A DNA stretch of 64,000 nt from Aedes albopictus (lineage: Eukaryota; Arthropoda; Insecta; Diptera; Culicidae): the NCBI RefSeq assembly GCF_035046485.1, contig NW_026917520.1, positions 1-64,000 of the forward strand. The letters are read 5' to 3'. The notes beneath the pieces are model-generated. The model worked only from the letters and a program-made list of their open reading frames with translations, did no database searches and was not told the origin of the DNA. The translations under genes were made by a program, and so were the position numbers. How positions within the stretch are numbered: the stretch's first letter is position 1; every line of letters starts with the position of its first letter. Positions 48,301 through 58,108 of the stretch are shown one piece after another.

Positions 48301-50289
48301 GAACCGACTTCCCTCAGAATGCCCCCTAATATCACCTAAACTTATTGGGAGGAACCAACTTCCCTAAGAATGCTTCCCATTATCACCTAAAATTACCGAA
48401 CACTTATTGGGAGGCATCGACATCCCTCAGAATGCCCCCTAATATCACCTAAAATTACCGAACACTTATTGGGAGGCATCGACATCCCTCAGAATGCCCC
48501 CTAATATCATCTAAAATTACCGAACACTTATTGGGAGGAACCGACTTCCCTCAGAATGCCCCCTAATATCACCTAAAATTACCGAACACTTATTGGGAGG
48601 CATAGACATCCCTCAGAATGCCCCCTAATATCACCTAAAATTACCGAACACTTATTGGGAGGAACCGACTTTCCTCAGAATGCCCCCTAATATCACCTAA
48701 AATTACCGAACACTTATTGGGAGGAACCGACTTTCCTCAGAATGCCCCCTAATATCACCTAAAATTACCGAACACTTATTGGGAGGAACCGACTTCCCTC
48801 AGAATGCCCCCTAATATCACCTAAAATTACCGAACACTTATTGGGAGGAACCAACTTCCCTCAGAATGTCAACTAATATCACCTAAAATTACCGAACACT
48901 TATTGGGAGGCATCGACTTCCCTCAGAATGCCCCCTAATATCACCTAAAATTACCGAACACTTATTGGGAGGCATCGACATCCCTCAGAATGCCCCCTAA
49001 TATCACCTAAAATTACCGAACACTTATTGGGAGGAATCAACTTCCCTAAGAATGCCTCCCACTATCACCTAAAATTACCGAACACTTATTGGGAGGAACC
49101 GACTTTCATCAGAATGCCCCCTAATATCACCTAAAATTACCGAACACTTATTGGGAGGAACCGACTTCCCTCAGAATGCCCCCTAATATCACCTAAAATT
49201 ACCGAACACTTATTGGGAGGAACCGACTTCCCCCAGAATGCCCCCTAATATCACCTAAAATTACCGAACACTTATTGGGAGGAACCAACTTCCCTCAGAA
49301 TGCCCCCTAATATCACCTAAAATTACCGAACACTTATTGGGAGGAACCGACTTCCCCCAGAATGCCCCCTAATATCACCTAAAATTAGCGAACACTTATT
49401 GGGAGGAACCAACTTCCCTAAGAATGCCTCCCATTATCACCTAAAATTACCGAACACTTATTGGGAGGAACCGACTTCCCTCAGAATGCCCCCTAATATC
49501 ACCTAAAATTACCGAACACTTATTGGGAGGAACCGACTTCCCTCAGAATGCCCCCTAATATCACCTAAAATTACCGAACACTTATTGGGAGGAACCAACT
49601 TCCCTAAGAATGCCTCCCACTATCACCTAAAATTACCGAACACTTATTGGGAGGAACCGACTTTCATCAGAATGCCCCCTAATATCACCTAAAATTACCG
49701 AACACTTATTGGGAGGAACCGACTTCCCTCAGAATGCCCCCTAATATCACCTAAAATTACCGAACACTTAATGGGAGGAACCGACTTCTCCCAGAATGCC
49801 CCCTAATATCACCTAAAATTACCGAACACTTATTGGGAGGAACCAACTTCCCTCAGAATGCCCCCTAATATCACCTAAAATTACCGAACACTTATTGGGA
49901 GGAACCGACTTCCCCCAGAATGCCCCCTAATATCACCTAAAATTAGCGAACACTTATTGGGAGGAACCAACTTCCCTAAGAATGCCTCCCATTATCACCT
50001 AAAATTACCGAACACTTATTGGGAGGAACCGACTTTTCTCAGAATGCCCCCTAATATCACCTAAAATTACCGAACACTTATTGGGAGGAACCAACTTCCC
50101 TCAGAATGCCCCCTAATATCACCTAAAATTACCGAACACTTTTTGGGAGGAACCAACTTCCCTAAGAATGCCTCCCATTATCACCTAAAATTACCGAACA
50201 CTTATTAGGAGGCATCGACTTCCCTCAGAATGCCCCCTAATATCACCTAAAATTACCGAACACTTATTGGGAGGAACCGACTTCCCTCA
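45310..50289 (-). repeat. right satellite arm, 62-bp units (about 5.0 kb)
   Basis: About 80 units in reverse orientation, all of the ATATTAGGGGG/ATAATGGGAGG type. Private variants match the left arm in mirrored order: CTTTTTGGGAGG at about 50139 mirrors CCTCCCAAAAAG near 21686, and AAAATTAGCGAACAC mirrors GTTCGCTAATTTT near 21884. The latter unit occurs twice here (49381 and 49939, exactly 558 bp or nine units apart), so this arm has its own nine-unit duplication. Confidence 0.95.
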
Positions 50290-51488
50290 ATAATCCACCT
50301 TAATATCTCCCATTCATACCTTAAATAGTACAGAACAGACTGTGTACCCGATGGTATGTAATGCCAGAAAAAAGAATAATCACAGCTTATTTAGCAAATT
50401 AGCTGTAATTATACAACACTAATAAATTAACACACATTAATTATGGAATTATTCATTAAATTACTTATTTAAAATCAATAAAATAATATCTGACTTCGTC
50501 AGCATAACCCCACCCCATCTGAATAGCACCGCAGTTTGACTGCGAGTGCAAGGAAACCCAACTCGGCAAAGGAATTTAAACACCACGCAGCTCGTCTTGC
50601 TCTCGGCGACCAACATTAGTATCGCTACTAGCATATCAATGTTTTAAAAATCTTGCGCGCGTCCTCTCGCACGCAACCTCCGCATTGCTTTCCGCCACAG
50701 CGGAAATTCGATGCGCTGCTTTAAACTGTGCGCATTCCCCACATCAACAATAACAGAGGCATAGTCATGGCTACAAACTCTCCACCCGAACGACCAACTC
50801 GCCCAGATTGGTGCAATGTTTGTTATGCACAACCAAACATATCACCAATCAGGACCAGTTGGTTGGTTGTGTGGCAATGTTTGGCTACTCATGTGCGTTG
50901 CAATAGTTTCTCTTGCCTGCTGTTGGGAGAGTAAACAGCAAGCACACGAACGGGAAGTGCTGCCCAAGCACGGTTCAATGAAATCGGGGCGATGTTTTTC
51001 GCGATTCGATGAGTTTCTTACCTAACTTTGAATTAATTATTGTGGCCAAACTACAAAAAATTCAATGTTAGTCCCAAAGAGAGTTTGGTAGAAAACAACA
51101 TAAACAATCTTTTGTAGAATATCACTTTTCTACTTTACTACGTGTTTTTATTAAATAACAACAAAAATACCTAAAAAAAAGAGCATTTTTTTCGGCTTTT
51201 GCCGCAAACTTTCCAAAATTTAAGTATGTTAATCACTTTAGATCGAGTTTTTGTCCAAGAAGCATAACAGCACAATGGTTCACGCTTTCAATTTATGCAA
51301 AAAGATTGAGATTTTGATCAAAGATAGCTGAGATACAATTTTTTGAAGTTTTGCATGTTAAAAATCATAGAATTTTGAATAACTCACTTAGCAGTGATTT
51401 GCGACCCCATGTTCCTTGGGCACTTTTTCATGTCTCATTAAGACCTATCTGCCCCCAAATTATTTAAAGTCCGGAAACAAACACCCTG
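50290..51488 (-). repeat. right 1,199-bp terminal inverted repeat
   Basis: Mirror of 20347-21545. It ends ACAAACACCCTG at 51488, followed by the TA duplication. A few substitutions versus the left copy are visible, for example near 51280-51295 and 51340-51360. Confidence 0.92.
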
Positions 51489-51490
51489 TA

Positions 51491-52156
51491 TATAATAATC
51501 GTGACGTCACTTAGATTTTCGTTGCATGTTTCTTTAAATTGTTCCCGGGAAACATAATTAAATATTGGATCCATTATACTGATCGCAATTTTCTTTATAT
51601 TTGATGTTTTGGCCATTTCATTTAATAATTCCATACATTCATTTAGATAAATTTTTTCCTTTTGTTGGAATATTTGCCCTTGAGCAATAATTCCTTTCAG
51701 GTTCTTTGTTTTGATAGTAATATTAAATAATTCATATAAGGCTTGAAAATTCAGTTTTGGTAGGTTAAAAGCATCAATATTGTTAATAGAATCGTAAGCT
51801 TTAAGGTGATCAATCTTTTCTGCTGTTGATTCGTTAACTGTAGGCTTTGTCGTCATACTTCGGGTTTTAGATCTGGTCTGTATTGGTAGTACCGACAAAT
51901 TTTTGAGAATTTCTGAATCAATATCTATACGTGAAAGAGCGTCGGGCCCTACGTTTTCTCTTCCTTTTACGTATTCGATATCGAAATTAAATTCCTCTAA
52001 ATCAAGTCGCATTCGTGTCAATTTCGAGGATGGATCTTTCATTGAAAAAAGATGTACCAAAGGGTTATGGTCTGTTTTCACTGTAAATTTACGACCGTAG
52101 AGGTATGGTCTGAAATGAGATATTGCCCAGTGTATTGCCGTTAATTCCTGTTCTAT
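51491..52156 (-). pseudogene. pol: outer gypsy RNase H and connection region (split)
   Basis: Open frame on the minus strand with KTDHNPLVHLF, the RNase H C-terminal signature GRENVGPDALSRI and a linker towards integrase. The frame is open to the right up to 52156 (reading HWAISHFRPYLYGRKF), where a TIR element interrupts it, and to the left up to the TA at the edge of the 31-kb element. The downstream stop is provided by the inserted element, not by gypsy sequence. Confidence 0.85.
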
Positions 52157-53721
52157 CCAGCTTTTTACGCTAGCTTACCATAAACTGTGAATCACCCCCT
52201 TATGACAATTCTTGCCGACACTATAAATTTTATTATGGTAGAATCAAAGTAAGCCTTGTAGAAATGTTTCAATGTTTACAATGCGGAACGTCAAGAATTT
52301 TCATTCCTTCGGTAACAAGAGAAATTCATTTTCAATTTTTTTATGATCTCGGTTCTAACGTTTTTACTATTTTAGGTTGATAAAGATGCTGTCGATAATT
52401 AGTTGGCAGGAAATATGGAAACAATGAGTACATTTCAAAATGGCTCTTCCATCCACAATTGAAGAAACTACACTGAACTGTATCCAGGTCTCAGTTTTGT
52501 TTTGGCTGAATATAGACATTTTTTATTTCGTCTAAACACCTGTGTCTGCCAATAATTTGAGCCTAGTTTAGGCTGATTCTACTGAACAAGACCTAGCAGG
52601 ATCGAGATCTGGCGATATTTGGCGGAGTCGGTGATTTATTTCTGCCCAGAATGATTTGTTTCCCTTAACCCGCTTTCGGTATAGCGTGATCGACCGAAGA
52701 CTTTTTAAACGGAAGTTATTATGTTTCCAGTTCAAAACCGAATTAGCGATATTTTTTCTTTGACTTCCGCTGCTTTTGCCTTGCGTTAAACATAATGTCG
52801 GAAGTGGGGCGCTGTATAGAGCACCAGGGGTACAATACAGCGCCCCACTTCCGACATTGTGTTTAACGCAAGGCAAAAGCAGCGGAAGTCAAAGAAAAAA
52901 TGTCGCTAATTCGGGTTTGAACTGGAAACATAATACTTAAAAACAGAACCCGGCCTGCGACCTATGCACGGTTGGTTTGGCGTCGTTCATAAATTACTGA
53001 ACGCTATAGGAGAATGCGTTATGGTTCATACAAGAAGTTTAGAATTTTCATACAGAAAAGCGTTACGGAGGGGGGAGGAGGGTTTACCTTCTCTGGTCGG
53101 TTTTAGTGTTACGTAATAAATGGATACTGCCTCAATACAAAAGAACCTCTATAATTTAATACATTGCCTTTGGAGACATCCTGCCTTGTATCGTAGTTTT
53201 CCTTCACAACCCTTAATGATTTCCCAAACATGCCTGATAAAAACCAGGTTGTAGTTGATAATGGAGTCAATTATCACTTCATTGTATAGTGTTGCGCTAA
53301 AATAATCAGTAGAATTTGGCTAGGCTGGTAGAGGGTGTCAACAAACGATCAAACAAACGATTCGTTATTTCTTCACCGTAATGAACACTGTTCGTTGTGA
53401 ATTCAGTAGTCGGGCCTACAATGATATCTGGGCTACGATGAACTTTGTAATATCTCTTCTCAACTCCATTTGACAAGGTCCTTTTAGATAGTTTTACAAT
53501 CCTCCTCCGTTGCCTAAAACCGTAAAAAATATCAATTAAATTAAATGTAGTTTGCATTAAAGAGCCCAAAACTTTTTCGGCTTCCACACAATGAAAATTT
53601 TTGACAGATGAATCAACAAACCTCAACACCAAGCCTACTAAGATTAATCTATAAAAGTTGCGGCAAGAATTGTCAAAAACGAATCACCCCCCGTAGTTTT
53701 ATAGCCAGCGTAAAAAGCTGG
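52157..53721. mobile_element. 1.57-kb TIR DNA element with AT target duplication
   Basis: Ends are CCAGCTTTTTACGCT on both sides, inverted, and the similarity resumes further in (TGACAATTCTTGCCG at about 52203 and inverted near 53662). The gypsy frame on both sides shows that only AT is duplicated. AT duplications are reported for the ISL2EU branch of PIF/Harbinger; that assignment is tentative. A 108-codon minus-strand frame (53306-53632) has no recognised domain and may be a decayed coding piece. No complete transposase is present. Confidence 0.65.
52713..52938. repeat. near-perfect palindrome, arms of about 105 bp
   Basis: Left arm 52713-52817 and right arm 52835-52938 are inverted copies around a 17-bp loop; CAAGGCAAAAGCAGCGGAAG on the right mirrors the left. 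It looks like a separate MITE inserted in the TIR element, or a foldback module of it. It would give a very stable hairpin. Confidence 0.85.
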
Positions 53722-53780
53722 ATTGTAGACTTGTTACTTTCGCCTTTTGTAAATGTTTTACTGGCGTAGGAGATTGGTAG
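53722..53780 (-). pseudogene. pol: outer gypsy RNase H fragment (about 20 codons)
   Basis: On the minus strand this reads PISYASKTFTKGES, the stretch between the RNase H start and the part at 51491-52156. It is bounded by the AT-flanked TIR element on one side and the 162-bp repeat on the other. Confidence 0.75.
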
Positions 53781-53942
53781 CTGTAGTGAGCGTGTATTGT
53801 ATATTAAAATTGATAAAAATTCATCAATATATAGGTGCTCACAAACACACATGGAAATACTAGGTTTCTAGATTTAGCATTTCACTTTATGCCATTTCAT
53901 GTTTAATAATTTTATAATGTTGTGGATGATACATGTCGATTT
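53781..53942 (+). repeat. 162-bp repeat next to gypsy, copy 1
   Basis: Starts CTGTAGTGAGCG directly at the gypsy edge. Nearly identical (one visible difference) to 57947-58108. Relative to the gypsy frame the two copies are inverted, so they look like the ends of one inserted element. Confidence 0.8.
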
Positions 53943-55779
53943 GCGTGCGTGCTATTTAGAGTGCACGCGCGAAATAAACATCGCACAGCTTCTGCAATGA
54001 AAGCTTTTGTTTGGTGCTTTCGAAGCAAATGCCTCCGAGTCTGTCGTCAGTTCGAATGCCCTCGTATGAATCGGAAGACAGCGACCGTGAAGCGAATGAG
54101 ATGACATGAATGAGAATGTGCGTGAGTGAAATAGGAATAGTGTTTGGGTTTGGGATTTGAGTGGTCGTAAAGCGGTGGTTCCGAATGACAAGAAGTCAGT
54201 TTATGAACGAATTTTGTGGCGTATGGATGTTTCATGCGCGGCGTGCGAAATATGAACGGGAGTTTTGGTCGGGATTTTATAATTTTACCGCGGATCGATC
54301 ACGGATACCACATGGCGCAGCCGGTGGATTTGGCGTGTGTGTTTTAAGGTGTTTTTTTTTTTGGGAAAATAGCAAGGAATGTGATGGGTGTAGTGTTGAA
54401 AATGTATGTATGATGTTGTGAAGAAAAAAATGGCCGATCGGGTAAGCAGTAAAATCCAGTAAGTGCAATTAGCAGGCGGTGAAATAAGGTAGAAAGGGGC
54501 ACTATTGGAAGTTTTTCTAATAAATTGTGTTGAAGTGTGCATGATCAGTGCAAGTCCCGTCCAAACCTAGACCATTGATATGGGTTTGTATTTGGGTAAG
54601 TAGAACTAATATTGCCAGTATTTTTTTTCTGAAATAGAGATAATCCGGGCTCAGTTTGTGGGAGTTAAATGCTATGGGAGTAGGTTAATGCTCGGAGACA
54701 ATATTGAGTCAATGCTTTATTTATTGCTTCGAAATGAAGTTTTCGATATTTTTTAAATATTTAAATGAATGGGTCTTGTTCTTTTGTGTTTGTGTTCTGT
54801 GAAGGCATTGATTATATAATAGGGATTGATTTTGTTGGTCAGCATGGGTAAATACAGGCCAAAAATATATAATTGCATCATTTCTTCGACATTTCTTCAT
54901 TATTTCATCTAATCGTGAAAAGTAATTGGTTAAATGTAAAACACTCATAACGTAAAGTGATCAAGTAAAATAAACCAATTATTTCACAACTGAACGGTGC
55001 TATGAAGTGGTGAATAATGGTGTTCCATAAAGTAGTTGTTCAAAGTGAAATATGAGCCAAAATTGTAGATATGAATAAAGTGCTCAATGTGTGAATAGAG
55101 AGAAAAATATTTTCATTTTCAGTTCGAAAGATTTTTTTCTATATATTGACCATTTTTACCGAATTTAGTTTGACGTTTGTACTACGTTTGGGCTACTTAG
55201 GTTTTTATTAAATTATGGATTGAAGATTAATTTGTTTAACCTTCTTTGTGTATCTTTAACCCAAACCGTACACTACGTCAGGAAAGGTAAGTGTTTGCTT
55301 GTGTCTAGCGTCAATTGCATGGAGAGCAATGAATGATGAGGTCGTGCTTGGTAGATGTGGGATATTTCTGTGATTTAACTGGAAACGCAGTCTTTATTCT
55401 TAAACGGGTTTATTGTTTAGGTTATATTGACTGATTGATTAAAATTCCTGTTGCAGCGAGGAGGCAACCTGGAGTGGGAGTTTTCAGAAATATATGGTAA
55501 TTATGTTTCGTTAGTTGTAAAGTGTTTTACATAGCTTTACAGAAGAGGTTAGTGAAAATGAACAGGCTTTTGATTTACTATCATTTACACATACAGAGGT
55601 TAGATTTTAAAATTCCCTGCTTTGTAAACTTGAAGTGGTTCAAGAACAAAGAAACAGAGCGATCAGGTTTTCAGATGAAATCATGAAGCAGAAATAGGGA
55701 ACAAATGAGAAGCGAGGGGATAAAAAAAACAGGAGCCGGAAAAATAAAATAGCAGATCGTGCAAAAACCAGAACAGGCC
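53943..55779. other. unassigned spacer, possible element interior
   Basis: No frame with recognised domains. Splice-like signals occur: GGGTAAGTAG at about 54593, AAAGGTAAGTGTTTG at about 55284, and an acceptor TTCCTGTTGCAG at about 55446-55457 that would give an intron of about 170 bp. CG-containing, purine-rich sequence near 53940-54330 resembles a 5' region more than a satellite. It could be the interior of the element marked by the 162-bp repeat, or captured 5' UTR. Unproven. Confidence 0.35.
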
Positions 55780-56164
55780 AATTTGACACATTGAGTCTAG
55801 AGAACTCAATACAAGACAGCGTATTTGAGATTAGATTTTATGAATAGCTGGAAATGAGAAACTATGATGAGGAATGTCAAATAGAGCTTTTGAATGTGTT
55901 TAGGTTGTGATGCTCGATTGAACACGTTGAGTCTGAAAAACTTGATCCAAGAGAGCGTGTTTGAGATTAGATTTTGTGAATAGTTCGGAATGAGTAACTA
56001 TGATGAGGAATGTCGAAGGAAGTGTTTGAATGGTTCTGGTTGTGATGCTCGATTGAACACATTGAGTCTAGAAAACTCAATACAAGAGAGCGTGTTTGAG
56101 ATCAAATTTTATAAATAGCTCGATATGAGAAACTATGATGAGAAATGGCGAAGGAAGATTTGAA

Positions 56165-56260
56165 CCGGAAACAGCGGAGCGAGTAGGTCTCCTGCTGAAA
56201 CCCAAAGTAGCAGAGCGAGTAGGTCTCTAGCTACGAAAAAAAAACAAAGAGTGCGATTGA
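56165..56260 (+). repeat. short minisatellite (GGAGCGAGTAGGTCTC), block 1
   Basis: Two copies of a unit of about 33 bp with GCGAGTAGGTCTC followed by CTGCTG or TAGCTA, inserted within the 133-bp array and preceded by ACCGGAAACAGCGG. Confidence 0.7.
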
Positions 56261-56561
56261 GAACAGAGATAATGAATAGTTGGAATGATGATTGGATGAG
56301 TCTGGAAAATTCAATACAAGAGAGCGTGTTTGAGATCTAATTTTATAAATGACTGGAAATGAGTGATTATGATTGAGGAATATCAAAGAATGCGTTTGAA
56401 GTGTTCTGGTTGTGATGCTCGGTTGAACACATTGAGTCTGGAAAACTCAATACAAGAGAGCGAGTTTGAGATAAGATTTTATGAATAGCTGGAAATGAGA
56501 AACTATGATGAGGAATGTCGAAGGATACTGTTGAATGTGTTCTGGTTGTGATGTTCGATTG

Positions 56562-56790
56562 GACCGGAAACAGCGGAGCGAGTAGGTCTCCTGCTGAAAA
56601 CCCAAAGTAGCAGAGCGAGTAGGTCTCTAGCTACCAACCAAAACTGTGGAGCGAGTAGGTCTCCAGCTGAAACAAAAAAAAATACAACAGAGCGAGTAGG
56701 TCTCTGGCTGCAAATCTAACACAGCGGAGCGAGTAGGTCTCCTGCTGAAAACCAAAGTAGCAGAGCGAGTAGGTCTTTAGCTACGTAAAA
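56562..56790 (+). repeat. short minisatellite (GGAGCGAGTAGGTCTC), block 2
   Basis: Six copies of the same unit, with the same ACCGGAAACAGCGG lead-in. The words after GGTCTC alternate (CTGCTG, TAGCTA, CAGCTG, TGGCTG), mostly self-complementary. Confidence 0.7.
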
Positions 56791-57470
56791 AAAAAAACAA
56801 AGAGCGCGATTAAGAACAGAGATTATGAATAGTTGGAATGATGATTGGAATATGATAAGGAATAACAAAGGATGCATTGGAATGTGATCTGGTTGTGATG
56901 CTCGATTGAACACATTGAGTCTAGAAAACTCAATCCAAGAGAGCGTGTTTGAGATTGGATTTTATAAATAGCGGGAAATGAGAAACTATGATGAGGAATG
57001 TCGAAGGAAGTATTTGAATGGTTCTGGTTGTGATCCTCATTTGGACACATTGAGTCTGGAAAACTCAATCCACAAGAGCGTGTTTGAGATTGGATTGGAG
57101 CGGGAAATGAGAAACTATGATGAGGAATGTCGAAGAAAGTATTTGAATGGTTCTGCTTGTGATGCTCGATTGAACACATTGAGTCTAGAAAACTCAATCC
57201 AAGAGAGCGTGTTTGAGATTGAATTTTATAAATAGCGGGAATTGAGAAACTATGATGAGGAATGTCGAAGGAAGTATTTGAATGGTTCTGGTTGTGATGC
57301 TCGATTAAACACATTGAGTCTAGAAAACTCAATTCAAGAGAGCGTGTTTGAGATTAGATTTGTAAATAGCTGTAAATGAGAAACTATGATGAGGAATGTC
57401 GAAGGAAGTGTTTGAATGGTTCTGGTTGTGATGCTCGATTGAACATATTGAGTCTGGAAAACTCAATCCT

Positions 57471-57946
57471 CAGTTGATCATCATTTAAGAAATTTAGAAC
57501 AGGTTTTAAAAAGACTGAGAAAATATAACCTTAAATTAAACCCGGCAAAGTGCAAATTCTTATGTTCCGAAGTAACATATTTAGGACATAATATCTCAGA
57601 GGAAGGAATTCAACCTGATAAATCTAAATATTCTACAATTCTAAATTATCCAAAACCTCAAAATGCAGACGATGTCAGACGCTTCGTCGCGTTTTGCAAT
57701 TATTACAGACGATTTATCCCATATTTTTCAGACAAAGCAGCCCCACTAAACGCTTTGCTCGCGAAAAAGGCTATTTTTAATTGGTCAGATGCATGCCAAA
57801 ACTCTTTTGAAACTTTGAAAAAGGAACTCCTAAGTCCAAGAATACTTCAATTTCCAGACTTCAAAAAACCATTCATCCTTAGTACAGATGCTTCAAAAAT
57901 TGCTTGTGGTGCCGTACTCGAACAAGAGTATAACGGTGTCAGGCTA
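57471..57946 (+). pseudogene. pol: gypsy reverse transcriptase end and RNase H start, inverted fragment
   Basis: Open plus-strand frame throughout, reading VDHHLRNLEQVLKRL after the RT active site, VTYLGHNIS, RRFVAFCNYYRRFIPYF and the RNase H start LSTDASKIACGAVLEQ. It ends at the 162-bp repeat in exactly the codon region where the minus-strand fragment at 53722-53780 begins, so it belongs to the same or a nearly identical gypsy copy but lies in opposite orientation. The RT catalytic part, protease, gag and the 5' LTR are not in the window. Confidence 0.85.
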
Positions 57947-58108
57947 CTGTAGTGAGCGTGTATTGTATATTAGAATTGATAAAAATTCATCAATATATAG
58001 GTGCTCACAAACACACATGGAAATACTAGGTTTCTAGATTTAGCATTTCACTTTATGCCATTTCATGTTTAATAATTTTATAATGTTGTGGATGATACAT
58101 GTCGATTT
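57947..58108 (+). repeat. 162-bp repeat next to gypsy, copy 2
   Basis: Same sequence as 53781-53942, again starting CTGTAGTGAGCG at the gypsy edge, and followed at 58109 by inverted 87-bp satellite. Confidence 0.8.

Larger units (their letters stand above)
20347..51488. mobile_element. 31.1-kb inverted-repeat element made of 1.2-kb TIRs and 62-bp satellite
   Basis: Ends are CAGGGTGTTTGTTTCCGG on both sides in inverted orientation; TIRs of exactly 1,199 bp (20347-21545 and 50290-51488) pair base for base with no net gaps. It sits inside the outer gypsy pol. TA flanks both sides (20345-20346 and 51489-51490). Removing the element and one TA restores the gypsy frame across the site, whereas a 4-bp TATA duplication would shift it. 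So the target duplication is TA, as in the Tc1/mariner (IS630) superfamily. The interior is a left satellite arm (21546-44860), a hairpin MITE (44869-45301) and an inverted right arm (45310-50289). No transposase or other supported gene is present, so it is non-autonomous. It may have entered small and grown by satellite expansion. Superfamily is inferred from TA and end sequence only. Confidence 0.85.
55780..57470 (+). repeat. tandem repeat with 132-135-bp period
   Basis: The core ACATTGAGTCTAGAAAACTC recurs at about 55788, 55926, 56058, 56428, 56916, 57048, 57177, 57310 and 57443. Each unit also has GAGAAACTATGATGAGGAATG. Frames on both strands up to 169 codons are by-products of the repeat. 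The array abuts gypsy sequence at 57471. Confidence 0.85.

Noticed and set aside
21546..50289. CRISPR-like array
   Set aside because: Units are contiguous without unique spacers, in a eukaryotic genome, and no cas-like gene exists.
20347..51488. Maverick/Polinton or other giant virus-like transposon
   Set aside because: No polymerase, integrase, ATPase or capsid frames, and a 2-bp rather than 6-bp target duplication.
20341..51492. TATA as a 4-bp target duplication of the 31-kb element
   Set aside because: It would break the gypsy reading frame; removing 2 bp (TA) restores it.
54161..54421. 86-codon plus-strand frame and overlapping minus-strand frames near 54.0-54.5 kb
   Set aside because: No domain, low-complexity Phe and Thr/His runs from poly-T, and several competing frames.
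53781..58108. The two 162-bp repeats as LTRs of one retrotransposon
   Set aside because: Both copies begin at gypsy sequence from the two sides of one break, so relative to gypsy they are inverted and not direct; the piece between is not bounded by one target duplication in the window.
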